Below are positions 19,312 through 28,055 of a DNA stretch of 64,000 nt, in pieces. Position numbers and translations under genes: made by a program. Every line of letters begins with the position of its first letter. Position 1 is the stretch's first letter. The notes under the pieces were generated by a model. The model was given only the letters and a program-made list of their open reading frames with translations. It was not told the origin of the DNA and ran no database searches. Source of the stretch: Ahrensia kielensis DSM 5890 (GTDB taxonomy: Bacteria > Pseudomonadota > Alphaproteobacteria > Rhizobiales > Rhizobiaceae); assembly GCF_000374465.1 (NCBI RefSeq), contig NZ_KB894528.1:795127-859126 (forward strand), in the 5' to 3' direction.

Positions 19312-20099
19312 TGAAAATCGCAACATGGAATATCAACGGCGTTAAAGCGCGCCTACAAACGGCAAAAGATTGGCTCGAACAATCGAAACCCGACATTGCG
19401 TGCCTTCAAGAAATCAAATCGGTTGACGAAAACTTCCCGCGTGAAGAGTTCGAATCGCTGGGCTATAATCTTGTAACGCACGGTCAAAAGAGCTTTAACG
19501 GCGTCGCAATTTTATCGCGGCTGCCGTTTGATGAGGTCAATCGCGGCTTGCCCGGTGATGATGCCGATGAACAAGCCCGCTTTATTGAATGTGTTGTTTC
19601 AACGCAGCATGGCGCATTGCGCGTGGTTTCGCTTTATCTGCCCAATGGCAATCCCGTCGCCGCTGACTCCATAAAATTTCCCTATAAGCTTGGCTGGATG
19701 GACCGTTTAGAAGCATGGGCACAAGAACGTTTAGCGCTTGAAGAGCCGCTTATCCTTGCCGGTGACTACAATGTCATCCCTATGCCTGTTGATTGCCATG
19801 ACCCAAAAGTTTGGGAAGGCGATGCACTGTTTCGGCCTGAAAGCCGTTCAGCTTTTCGCCGTCTTGCCAATCTTGGCTTTACCGATGCGCTGCGTTCTGT
19901 GACCGACGCGCCGGAAACATATACTTTTTGGGATTACCAAGCGGGTGCTTGGCAAAAAAACAACGGTATTCGCATTGACCATTTGATGCTCTCGCCAGAG
20001 GCGGCGAACAAATTGGTCAGTGTTGATGTCGAAAAATACGTCCGCGCTTGGGAAAAACCGTCCGACCATGTGCCCGTTGCGGCCGAACTCAATTTCTAA
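19311..20099 (+). CDS. xthA: Exodeoxyribonuclease III
   Basis: XthA is an AP endonuclease and 3'-5' exonuclease used in base-excision repair. The 262-residue product starts MKIATWNINGVKARL at the ATG overlapping the erpA stop. It shows LQEIKS (metal-binding Glu), GDYNVIP, RIDHLML and the catalytic SDHVPV. Length is as expected. Its own stop overlaps the start of the next gene by one base, so three genes form a tightly coupled run. Confidence 0.95.
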   Translation: MKIATWNINGVKARLQTAKDWLEQSKPDIACLQEIKSVDENFPREEFESLGYNLVTHGQKSFNGVAILSRLPFDEVNRGLPGDDADEQARFIECVVSTQHGALRVVSLYLPNGNPVAADSIKFPYKLGWMDRLEAWAQERLALEEPLILAGDYNVIPMPVDCHDPKVWEGDALFRPESRSAFRRLANLGFTDALRSVTDAPETYTFWDYQAGAWQKNNGIRIDHLMLSPEAANKLVSVDVEKYVRAWEKPSDHVPVAAELNF

Positions 20100-20455
20100 T
20101 GAGCTGGCGCAAGCAGGACCGCCTTGCCAGCGTCATTTTGACGGTTATGTTTCTAGCTGGGCTTCTTGACGGCTATAGACCACAGCTGGTTGAACAATAT
20201 ATTTTAGTCTACACGCTCATAATGTCCGTGCTGGTAGTTTATTGGCTTTATTTGGATGCAGCCGACTTCAAACAAAAACGACCTGGAAAATGGGTGATTA
20301 TCAGCGCCCTTCTGTTTTTCCCAATCGGCATCTGGATGCATTTGATACAAACACGCGGCCCCGCGCGCGGTACGATACAAACGATAATTGTCGTCGCAAT
20401 CTATCTAGCCACTTATTTTGGCGGCGCCATTTTAGGTCAAACATTGGCTGAGTAG
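20099..20455 (+). CDS. Small membrane protein, unknown function
   Basis: This 118-residue product starts at the ATG that overlaps the xthA stop (TAATG). It has about four hydrophobic segments (near residues 13-27, 30-52, 62-80 and 90-112) and short charged loops. No motif is recognised. The position directly after xthA suggests co-expression through translational coupling, but gives no function. The overlap and the downstream gap of about 70 bases indicate it ends the erpA-xthA unit. Confidence 0.75.
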   Translation: MSWRKQDRLASVILTVMFLAGLLDGYRPQLVEQYILVYTLIMSVLVVYWLYLDAADFKQKRPGKWVIISALLFFPIGIWMHLIQTRGPARGTIQTIIVVAIYLATYFGGAILGQTLAE

Positions 20456-20528
20456 CCGCATTCGCACAATTGAAACCTTTGCAGTTTATCACCACATCAA
20501 AATAAGCTTTGTTTTTTAGGATAGCGAT

Positions 20529-21518
20529 ATGAGCGAACTCACCCTGTTTTTGATGCCTGCCGGACTGATATTCTTAGTTTTGATCATCTGGAGCATTATT
20601 GTTATCACGCCAGGTAAGCGTGCGAGCATCGTCGAGCGATTTGGCCGCCCCCTTCCTAAGGCTAAAATGTCAGGACTAACATTCAAATTGCCTTGGCCAA
20701 TTGATATTATGGTTGCGCAGGTCAATTTGCAGCTTCAAGAAATTTCTGCGGATGTTTCAGTTAAGACATCCGACAATGCGTTCATGTTGCTTCCTGTCAA
20801 AGCCCAGTACCGTGCGAGCTCTGAACCTGAAGGCGCCGTACGTGCCCATTACGAGCTTGAGGACCCAGAACAGCAGATCACAAGCTATGTGCTGAACAAT
20901 GTACGCCAATCCGCTTCTGGTATGACAATGATCGATCTCTATCAAAACCGTGATGCCATTGAGGAGCAAGTACAGGAAGCTTTGCAGGAGCGCTTTATCC
21001 GCTATGGCTACTCTATTGAAAACGTACTGATTGATGAGCCGCAACCAAGTGTTGAAGTGCGCGATGCCTTTAACCGCGTTATCGCGTCCGAGCGCGAAAA
21101 AGAAGCTGCACAAAATATCGCCGATGCAAAACGCATCGAGCTGGTCGGTGTTGCTCAGGCCGAAAGCGAATCCAAAAAGCTACAAGGTGAAGGCATTGCC
21201 AATATGCGCAAAGCCATTGCCCATGGCATGGAAGCTGCGATGGCAACGCTGACTAATTCAGGCTTATCTGAACAAGAAGCGCTGCATTTGCTTATGGATA
21301 CCAACCGCCTTGATACGATCAGCACGGCTGCCGCACATGGCAATATGATCCTTGCCGATATGCAAGATAGCGCGCATTTCATGAATACGATTGGCGCGAT
21401 CAGGGCCGCCGATCACAAGGCCCCCAACAAAGATAAAACGCCCAAAAGCACGTTTTCAACACGGCAAAATCGATCAATGCCGACCCTCAATCCTTTTGCC
21501 CGCAAAGACGAAGAATAA
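20529..21518 (+). CDS. SPFH domain (band 7) membrane protein
   Basis: SPFH proteins assemble into membrane scaffolds and often regulate proteases or membrane domains. The 329-residue product has one N-terminal membrane span (about residues 6-27), then the SPFH domain beginning TPGKRASIVERFGRP, followed by a long helical stretch rich in Ala, Glu and Lys with SEREKEAAQNIADAKR and the motif GVAQAESESKKLQGEGIANMRKA. The motif is usual in stomatin or hypersensitive-response-like SPFH proteins. AGGA precedes ATG 20529. No NfeD or protease gene is adjacent, so it is not an HflKC or NfeD-linked pair. Confidence 0.88.
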   Translation: MSELTLFLMPAGLIFLVLIIWSIIVITPGKRASIVERFGRPLPKAKMSGLTFKLPWPIDIMVAQVNLQLQEISADVSVKTSDNAFMLLPVKAQYRASSEPEGAVRAHYELEDPEQQITSYVLNNVRQSASGMTMIDLYQNRDAIEEQVQEALQERFIRYGYSIENVLIDEPQPSVEVRDAFNRVIASEREKEAAQNIADAKRIELVGVAQAESESKKLQGEGIANMRKAIAHGMEAAMATLTNSGLSEQEALHLLMDTNRLDTISTAAAHGNMILADMQDSAHFMNTIGAIRAADHKAPNKDKTPKSTFSTRQNRSMPTLNPFARKDEE

Positions 21519-21551
21519 AGCTCAACTTGCACGAATTGAAGTTCTGTGAGA

Positions 21552-21575
21552 GCCTTCCATCATAAGATGGGAGGC
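21552..21575 (+). promoter_or_regulatory. Hairpin that covers the ribosome-binding site of the next gene
   Basis: GCCTTCCATC (21552-21561) pairs with GATGGGAGGC (21566-21575) over ten base pairs with one G-U pair and a four-base loop. The right arm contains GGGAGG, the only good Shine-Dalgarno before ATG 21583. In the folded state the site would be hidden. It could instead be a weak terminator for the SPFH gene, but the following TATTTCA is a poor U-run. Confidence 0.55.
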
Positions 21576-21582
21576 TATTTCA

Positions 21583-21861
21583 ATGAAATACGAGCTATCA
21601 TCGACACGATTGGTACTGCTTGCAGCTATTTTTACGGCTCTCATACCAGTCACTTCTTTTGCTAAAAGTGAATGTACTTGCCGGTTTAAAGACCGCTCGG
21701 TGCCAGAGGGCATTACAGTATGCTTAAACCTGCCTTCTGGTAATGTTCTGGCCACATGCAGCCGCGTTTTAAACAATACGTCATGGAAAATTCTAGAACA
21801 AGAATGTCCGCTTGGCTCTCTTAAAAAACATGCGCAACCGATACCTGTGCGCTTTAGCTAA
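21583..21861 (+). CDS. Small secreted cysteine-containing protein, unknown function
   Basis: The 92-residue product has a clear Sec signal peptide with cleavage likely after SFA (about residue 27). The mature part of about 65 residues has five cysteines, beginning ECTC and including TCSRVLNNTSW and ECPLG. It looks like a small disulfide-containing periplasmic protein. I do not recognise a named family. Its translation may be controlled by the hairpin at 21552-21575. It converges with the membrane-protein gene on the other strand, with a four-base overlap of the stop codons. Confidence 0.7.
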   Translation: MKYELSSTRLVLLAAIFTALIPVTSFAKSECTCRFKDRSVPEGITVCLNLPSGNVLATCSRVLNNTSWKILEQECPLGSLKKHAQPIPVRFS

Positions 21862-22325
21862 AGGCTTTTATTATCTGCGGCCACATCTGTGCTTTCGGCA
21901 TTTCTCTGCTCGGCTTCTAGCGCTGCATAATAGCTTGCCGTATGGCGGCGAAACCAGCAAACAATAGAAAACACGCAATAGGCAATGATCGCGTAAAATA
22001 TGGTCCCGCCGATACCAAGGCTATCTTTGATAAGCCAATATGCAGCAATCAACATCGCAGTTATAAAAACACTTGATCCAAGCATGGTGATGGCAAACAG
22101 CCGTTCTTGCGGTTTCGCAATAAGCTTCCTGATCAAATCAGCGAAGAAGAATAAAATTCCGGCCCATAGATAGGCTGCAAAGAACATAATCGGCACGAAG
22201 AAGACGACAAAACCAGTATCGCCAATTGGAAAAAATACGTTTGCGATGAGCGTAAATAAAGCAGCTACGAACAGCTGGAGCACTTTCAACTTGGTGCTAA
22301 CGCTCATCGTTGAAATTGACCTCAT
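21858..22325 (-). CDS. Membrane protein of about four spans, unknown function
   Basis: The 155-residue product has four hydrophobic segments (about residues 14-34, 37-62, 77-98 and 105-124) and a hydrophilic, acidic C-terminal tail of about 30 residues. No catalytic motif is visible. ATG 22325 is used; a second ATG six codons later has AGGT further upstream. It lies downstream of the exoR gene by 30 bases in the same orientation, so the two may be co-transcribed. Function is not assigned. Confidence 0.72.
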   Translation of the reverse strand: MRSISTMSVSTKLKVLQLFVAALFTLIANVFFPIGDTGFVVFFVPIMFFAAYLWAGILFFFADLIRKLIAKPQERLFAITMLGSSVFITAMLIAAYWLIKDSLGIGGTIFYAIIAYCVFSIVCWFRRHTASYYAALEAEQRNAESTDVAADNKSL

Positions 22326-22355
22326 TATTAAAGGAACACCAAATTTTGCCGCGCA

Positions 22356-23198
22356 CTAATTGCGCGCTAAACTATCACCGTAAGAGATGCCAGTGCGTCT
22401 ATCCGCTTCAGAGGAAACAGCAAAAGCTTCTTCCTGCATCGCTCTAATCCAGCCTCGATCGCCTTCTTCGGCATTGTGCAAAGCAGCGGTCATCAGGCCT
22501 AAGCCTTCTACAGTCTTGCCCGCATCAAACATCATTTTACCAAGCATGGCTTGCGATCCTGCATGGCCTTTACTTGCGGACAAATTAAACCAGCGCCCCG
22601 CTTGGCGAGGATCAACAGCGCCGCCCTCACCGCTTAAAAACATTTTACCAAGTTCAAATTGAGCATCAGCATCTTTGAAGTTTGCAGCCGCTTGCCAATA
22701 AATATCACGCGCACGTGCCGGATCAGCTTTCACAGGCGATCCAGCAATACCGCGCTGTACATAAGCGCCAATCGACACCAAAGCATCCGCAACAAAAGAT
22801 GAATCCCGGCTGCCTTGCTCAGCGCCTTCTTTCACAATGCCGCGTAAAATTTGAAAAGCTTCAAAATCATTTTCTTCAACGCCATCACCAGCAGCATACA
22901 TTTTTGCCAGCTTCCAACGCGCACCAATGTGCCCATCCTTGGCAGCATCGCTATACGCTTTAAAAGCTTCGTCTTTGCGTCCGCTTTTATAGGCTGAAAA
23001 ACCAAATCTGAATGTCGTCCAAGCTTTGCGTTCACCCGTAGGCTCCGCACCATCTTGCTGGTCGAATGCATGTGCAGGTATGCTCAATAAGAGCCCTGCG
23101 CAAAAGCACACGAGCATCGCTGGCCGGCTGGCAAGCTTGGCATAATGGCCCAAATTCCTGAATACGGTCAGGTTATCTATGAGATATCCACGCAACAC
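22356..23198 (-). CDS. exoR: ExoR-like periplasmic Sel1-repeat regulator
   Basis: In Sinorhizobium and Agrobacterium, ExoR is a periplasmic protein that inhibits the ExoS sensor kinase and so controls exopolysaccharide, motility and acid response through ChvI. The product has a signal sequence ending PAHAF, then tandem Sel1-type helical repeats such as GARWKLAKMYAAGDGVE and AQFELGKMFLSGEGG. The C-terminal MQEEAFAVSSEADRR also resembles rhizobial ExoR from memory. I use GTG 23198 (280 residues), which has AGAGGAAC upstream; the frame opens 13 codons earlier at a TTG. No exoS or chvI gene is in this window. Assignment rests on remembered similarity and the repeat pattern. Confidence 0.78.
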   Translation of the reverse strand: MLRGYLIDNLTVFRNLGHYAKLASRPAMLVCFCAGLLLSIPAHAFDQQDGAEPTGERKAWTTFRFGFSAYKSGRKDEAFKAYSDAAKDGHIGARWKLAKMYAAGDGVEENDFEAFQILRGIVKEGAEQGSRDSSFVADALVSIGAYVQRGIAGSPVKADPARARDIYWQAAANFKDADAQFELGKMFLSGEGGAVDPRQAGRWFNLSASKGHAGSQAMLGKMMFDAGKTVEGLGLMTAALHNAEEGDRGWIRAMQEEAFAVSSEADRRTGISYGDSLARN

Positions 23199-23427
23199 TT
23201 CAGTTCCTCTGCTCCACCATATCATAAAGGTGAGCAATCTTAATTTCTATCATTCGCTCCAACATTCAATATCTATTGACTGACATTTAAATGCGGTTTT
23301 CACATGTCTTCGTAATTGATTAATCTTTGTGGCGGGATCGCGGCAAACAACCTTCACGTAACTTTACAACAATAGTTCTAACCAAACTGTTGCTGAATCG
23401 TCACAAAATGAACAGAACCGCACAAAT

Positions 23428-23456
23428 AAAAAACCCGCCACAAGGACGGGTTTTTA
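23428..23456 (-). terminator. Rho-independent terminator of the FadL-type gene
   Basis: CCCGTCC and GGCGGG on the minus strand pair in a short GC-rich stem with flanking A and T runs that extend the stem, followed by a T-run. It lies 20-50 bases after the stop of the outer-membrane protein gene. The reverse direction also has a T-run, so it could end plus-strand transcripts too. Confidence 0.82.
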
Positions 23457-23475
23457 AAAATCTGAATTTTAGATT

Positions 23476-24654
23476 TCAGAATTTAATTTTCGCACTGATG
23501 TTCACACCAAGCGCAGAACCTGCTTCTGCTGTGCTAGTACCTGGTGCCGAAACAAATCCACCCACTTTGCCATTAGCCTTAAAGTCTTGTGACGCTGCGC
23601 CGAACCAAGAATAGCCAACACCACCACGGAACTCAACGTTTTCACTTGGTTTGAAAGACGCGCCTGCACTAGCAGTCCAAACATCCGATTCTTGAAGGTC
23701 GTGTCCGGTGCCAACACCGCGATCCCATGTCAGGCCAGCAGTAACGGCGAGTGCATCATTAAGTTGATGTGCTACACCACCATTAATTGTCCAGCCATCC
23801 TTCCAGAAGAAGTTTAGGGAAGCTGGCGTGCCCTCCGCATTGTATTCAAGAACATCAAAAACGCTCCAGTCTGTCCACTTAACGCCGCCATATACAAGCC
23901 AGCCTGGTGCAACACCAGACTGAACTTTCAATTCAACACTTTGCGGGAAAGTAGCCTTACCAGTAGCAAAAGGATTAATGGGCTTGCCAGTGAATAAATT
24001 ATCCAAACTTCCGTTAGCATCAACGTTTACCGCTGAGCGATACATAAGCTGTGCACGCAATGCGATTTCAGTAATCTCATAAGCAGCACCTACACGATAG
24101 CCATATCCATCATCACTAAGGCGTAAAGCTGCTGTAGGCACGCCGCCCACTTTTGGGTTATGGCCAATCAGCTGTTCAAAATCCAAAGACTGATAAAATG
24201 CGCCACCCAAAATTGTGAATTTTCCAGGGCCGGCATTGAATGATACACCACAAGTCAAACCAAGTTCATTTGTCACGAAGTCTTGCTTTACTGAACGAGT
24301 TGCCGAGCTAGTATCATACCCATCTGCAGTACCACTATAGTCAGACTTACCACCAAATGGCGTTGTATAAGTGCCAGCACAAGCAATATCTTCAACGGGT
24401 TCCAACTTCATGGCAAAGCTAGGAATAACATAGCTTTCAAGCAAATCAGAAGACTCTGGAGCGCTAGTTCCTTGGGTTTTAAGATTTTGTGTAGGCGACA
24501 CAAACGTCATAGACGAACGCGACACGAAATTACCATCTTCATACAGAATATCTGTATCTGCTGTGCCGCGGCTAAAGCCACCTGCACTAGCTGCAGTTGT
24601 AAGAATTGTCGCACCAGCGAAACCGAGAATAATTTTTTTGATTGAGCTAGACAT
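23476..24654 (-). CDS. Outer-membrane protein, FadL/OmpP1 (toluene X) family
   Basis: FadL-family beta-barrels carry hydrophobic compounds such as long-chain fatty acids across the outer membrane. The 392-residue product has a signal peptide with a likely cut near TAASA-GGF (residue 25), the family N-terminal features AGGFSRGTADTDIL, barrel strands with alternating hydrophobic residues, and a C-terminal Phe (NISAKIKF) typical of outer-membrane proteins. The motif VYGGVKWTDWSVF also fits the family. A strong GGAGGGGG lies upstream of ATG 24654. Substrate is not known; the gene has a long structured leader. Confidence 0.85.
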   Translation of the reverse strand: MSSSIKKIILGFAGATILTTAASAGGFSRGTADTDILYEDGNFVSRSSMTFVSPTQNLKTQGTSAPESSDLLESYVIPSFAMKLEPVEDIACAGTYTTPFGGKSDYSGTADGYDTSSATRSVKQDFVTNELGLTCGVSFNAGPGKFTILGGAFYQSLDFEQLIGHNPKVGGVPTAALRLSDDGYGYRVGAAYEITEIALRAQLMYRSAVNVDANGSLDNLFTGKPINPFATGKATFPQSVELKVQSGVAPGWLVYGGVKWTDWSVFDVLEYNAEGTPASLNFFWKDGWTINGGVAHQLNDALAVTAGLTWDRGVGTGHDLQESDVWTASAGASFKPSENVEFRGGVGYSWFGAASQDFKANGKVGGFVSAPGTSTAEAGSALGVNISAKIKF

Positions 24655-25007
24655 GTGCCCCCCTCCAGAAAACGAATTAACCCTATCTCACTCAAATAAG
24701 GTTACTACTTCAAGAAGATTTTCCAAAAGGGCCGTTTTTGAGGCCCAAACGCCACGTAAGGTGGCACTTTTTAGCGCTACTGAAGCAAAATGAGACACTC
24801 CTAATTGTAACAAAAAAGTTATTTAAGCAGGTGAAATCGTCGCATCCCCCTTGAACACCCTTTAAAAAACCTCATTTCGAGCTGAATCGCCAACAATATG
24901 TTGCAATTGTGTCACAAGAACACATCTTTACGACTGATCATACAAAAACAGGCCGTTGACGTAAGCGTCAACGGTCTGTTTTGCATCAAAATTGAAATCT
25001 CGAATCA
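24655..25007. other. 353-base gap: fadL-type leader with hairpins and palindromes, valS terminator
   Basis: No gene is seen here. Reading toward the FadL-type gene on the minus strand there are two palindromes, TTGTGTCACAA (24907-24917) and CAACAATATGTTG (24891-24903). Two hairpins follow: GCCAC/GTGGC at 24751-24765 and GGGCC/GGCCC at about 24729-24746, the second followed by TTTT. This looks like a regulated promoter with a structured, possibly attenuated leader. The right end holds the valS terminator. Confidence 0.5.
24947..24983 (-). terminator. Rho-independent terminator of valS
   Basis: CCGTTGACG and CGTCAACGG form a perfect 9-base-pair stem around a TAAG loop (24953-24974), with flanking ACAG and CTGT adding further pairs. 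On the minus strand it is followed by TTTTTG, 25 to 60 bases after the valS stop codon. It is a textbook terminator. Confidence 0.9.
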
Positions 25008-27944
25008 TTAAAGCGCTTTAACGCGGGCAAGTGCAGCCTCAAGATTCTCCAATGTAGGTTTGAATTCTGCCAGTTTTTCACGCTCAGCTTGGACGACTTC
25101 CGGCTTGGCATTTTGAACAAATTTCTCATTGTTCAACTTGCCTTCAATTTTAGCCATGTCGCCGCGTACCTTGCCAATTGCCTTTTCGATGCGCGCACTT
25201 TCCGCCGCCACATCGACAAGTGAGCCAAGTGGCAAACAAGCTGTGCTTTCACCCACAACGATTTGCGCAGAGCCTTCTGGTGCAACATCAGCCACAGAAA
25301 GTGCTTCCACCCGTGCCAACCACTGAATAGCCGCAGCATTGCGCTCCATCCGGCCGCGTGTCACGTCACCAGCATCAACAAAAATCAACGGCGCCTTGGC
25401 GGATGGCGGCACATTCATCTCTGCACGTACAGAACGAATGCCCGATACCAACTCAATCAACCAATTAATTTCGTCAGCGGCTTCATCATCAGAAAACTCG
25501 GCTTTAGGCCAAGGCGCATGGCAAATCAGAGTCTCACGATTTGCAGCTGTTAATCCCCAAAGCTCTTCAGTCATAAAAGGCATAAACGGATGCAGCATTT
25601 TATAAGCTTGGTCGAGAACATAGGCAGCGCAAGCCTGAGCCTCTTTTTTAGCCGCTTCGTCCTCACCTTGGAAAACAGGTTTTAGCAGTTCCAGATACCA
25701 GTCGCAGAAATTGTTCCAAACGAATTTATAAGCCGCTGATGCAGCATCATTGAAGCGATACGTATCAATGCCCGTCGAAACCTCTTTGACCGCACGTGAA
25801 AGTTCGGTCAAAATCCAGCGATTAACAGGCAGTTTGGCATCTTCCGGTTTGAAATTCGGATCATGCGCAACATCGTTCATCTGTGCAAAGCGCGTCGCAT
25901 TCCACAGCTTGGTGCCAAAATTGCGATAGCCAGCGATACGGTCAGTATCGAGCCGAACATCCCTGCCCTGGGCTGCCATAATCGCCAGCGTAAAGCGCAG
26001 CGCATCCGTGCCGTATTCATCCATTAATTCCAGTGGATCAATAACATTGCCCTTGGACTTGGACATTTTCTGCCCGTCCTTGTCACGCACCAATGCGTGG
26101 ACATAAACCGTATGGAACGGCTCGACAGATTGCCCGTCTTCGTCCTTCATAAAGTGATTGCCCATCATCATCATTCTGGCAACCCAGAAGAAAATAATGT
26201 CAAAACCGGTAACGATCACATCCGTTTGGTAATAAGCCTCAAGCTCTTTGGTCTTTTCAGGCCAACCAAGCGTTGAAAACGGCCATAGCGCAGATGAGAA
26301 CCATGTGTCGAGAACGTCTGGATCGCGCTGCAATATGCTCTGCGTTTCAGATGCCTCAATCTTATTCTCGACCCAAGCTTTCCACGGCCCTTCATGAGAA
26401 ATATAATGCTGGATTGCCGCCTCAAGCGCCAAACCTTCATTTTTCGCCACAAAAACACGGTCATCAGGACCATACCAAGCAGGGATTTGATGCCCCCACC
26501 AAAGCTGGCGCGAAATACACCATGGCTGGATGTTTTCCATCCAATTATAATAGGTGTTTTCCCATGTTTTCGGCACAAAGTTTGTGCGGCCCTCTTTAAC
26601 GGACGCAAGCGCAGGTTTGGCCAGCGTTTCCGCATCGGCAAACCATTGATCTGTCAACATAGGCTCGATAACGACCTTAGAGCGGTCACCAAACGGCTGC
26701 ATAATCTTCTTATTTTCAACGTAAGGAACACTCTCCTCACGTTCATTGCCTTCATCGTCTTTAAGCGTAACCGTAGTCATAACCGCTAAACCTTCAGCGG
26801 AAATATTGGCAATAACTTTTTTGCGCGCCTCAAAGCGGTCCAGTCCGCGATATTCATCCGGCACTAGATTGATCGTATCAACAACAGCTTCGCTAGGCAG
26901 CTCGCCACTTTCAACGATTGCTTTTGCTTTCGCCGCTTCTTCAACATAGGCATCGCCATCAGCGCGCATAGATGCCTTTGTATCCATCAAACGGTACAGA
27001 GGAATATTATTGCGCTTGGCAACTTGATAGTCGTTGAAATCATGCGCGCCGGTAATTTTAACTGCACCAGAACCAAAATCCTTGTCAGGATATTCGTCTG
27101 CTATGATAGGAATTTTACGGCGATGTTCTTTCGGTCCAACAGGGATTTCACAAAGCTTGCCAACAATTGAAGCATAGCGCTCATCGGAAGGATGAACAGC
27201 AACAGCACCATCACCCAGCATGGTTTCTGGGCGTGTTGTCGCTATCGAAATATAATCGCGCGTCTCTTCAAGAACCACATTGCCGTCTTCATCTTTTTCA
27301 ACATAAATATATGTTGCACCGTCCGCCAAAGGATATTTGAAATGCCACATATGGCCATCAACTTCGGTGTTCTCGACTTCCAGATCAGAAATTGCGGTTT
27401 CAAAATGCGGGTCCCAATTGACCAAACGCTTGCCGCGGTAAATCAAGCCTCCATTATAAAGCTCAACGAAAACCTTGAGCACCGCTTCTGATAGACCTTC
27501 ATCCATCGTAAAGCGCTCACGCGACCAATCACATGAAGCACCAAGACGCTTTAACTGATTGAAAATCGTGCCACCGCTTTCGGCTTTCCATTCCCAAATT
27601 TTCTCGATGAATTCCGCACGCGTAAAATCGTTACGCTTTTTGCCTTCGGCATTCAGCTGGCGCTCAACAACCATCTGCGTAGCAATACCCGCATGGTCCA
27701 TACCTGGCTGCCACAGCACATTATTGCCAAGCATACGCTGGTAGCGAACCATTATATCCTGAAGCGTGTTGTTGAGTGCGTGGCCCATATGCAAAGAGCC
27801 AGTAACATTGGGCGGCGGAATTACGATAGAAAATGGTTCCGCACCTTCGCGTGCGCCTGCTCCGGCAGCAAAAGCGTTTGCATCATCCCATTTTTTGGCG
27901 ATTTGCGGCTCAACATTGGCCGCGTCAAAAGTCTTATCTAGCAT
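25008..27944 (-). CDS. valS: Valine--tRNA ligase
   Basis: ValRS charges tRNA-Val. The 978-residue class I enzyme begins MLDKTFDAANVEPQIAKKW at ATG 27944 (an upstream TTG seven codons earlier is less likely). It has the HIGH motif PPNVTGSLHMGH (HMGH at about 52-55), an editing domain with TTRPETMLGD, the KMSKS motif GQKMSKSKGNVIDP, and a C-terminal coiled coil beginning IEKAIGKVRGDMAKIEG. Length and domain order are normal. The popZ gene precedes it on the same strand, as in other Hyphomicrobiales. Confidence 0.96.
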   Translation of the reverse strand: MLDKTFDAANVEPQIAKKWDDANAFAAGAGAREGAEPFSIVIPPPNVTGSLHMGHALNNTLQDIMVRYQRMLGNNVLWQPGMDHAGIATQMVVERQLNAEGKKRNDFTRAEFIEKIWEWKAESGGTIFNQLKRLGASCDWSRERFTMDEGLSEAVLKVFVELYNGGLIYRGKRLVNWDPHFETAISDLEVENTEVDGHMWHFKYPLADGATYIYVEKDEDGNVVLEETRDYISIATTRPETMLGDGAVAVHPSDERYASIVGKLCEIPVGPKEHRRKIPIIADEYPDKDFGSGAVKITGAHDFNDYQVAKRNNIPLYRLMDTKASMRADGDAYVEEAAKAKAIVESGELPSEAVVDTINLVPDEYRGLDRFEARKKVIANISAEGLAVMTTVTLKDDEGNEREESVPYVENKKIMQPFGDRSKVVIEPMLTDQWFADAETLAKPALASVKEGRTNFVPKTWENTYYNWMENIQPWCISRQLWWGHQIPAWYGPDDRVFVAKNEGLALEAAIQHYISHEGPWKAWVENKIEASETQSILQRDPDVLDTWFSSALWPFSTLGWPEKTKELEAYYQTDVIVTGFDIIFFWVARMMMMGNHFMKDEDGQSVEPFHTVYVHALVRDKDGQKMSKSKGNVIDPLELMDEYGTDALRFTLAIMAAQGRDVRLDTDRIAGYRNFGTKLWNATRFAQMNDVAHDPNFKPEDAKLPVNRWILTELSRAVKEVSTGIDTYRFNDAASAAYKFVWNNFCDWYLELLKPVFQGEDEAAKKEAQACAAYVLDQAYKMLHPFMPFMTEELWGLTAANRETLICHAPWPKAEFSDDEAADEINWLIELVSGIRSVRAEMNVPPSAKAPLIFVDAGDVTRGRMERNAAAIQWLARVEALSVADVAPEGSAQIVVGESTACLPLGSLVDVAAESARIEKAIGKVRGDMAKIEGKLNNEKFVQNAKPEVVQAEREKLAEFKPTLENLEAALARVKAL

Positions 27945-28055
27945 CGAAAAATCCGCGCCGTTCAACGGCTAATTATCATAAAGAGTATGAGCTTGGATAA
28001 ATCGGATAGAAGCCCTGCTGTCAACACAGGGCCAGCAGTTCACATGGCGGCAAAT

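Noticed and set aside
24936-24966. TGATCA followed by CGTAA, resembling the two ECF11-type promoters
   Set aside because: The spacing is 19 rather than 16 bases and the CGTAA is part of the valS terminator stem, with no plus-strand gene downstream.
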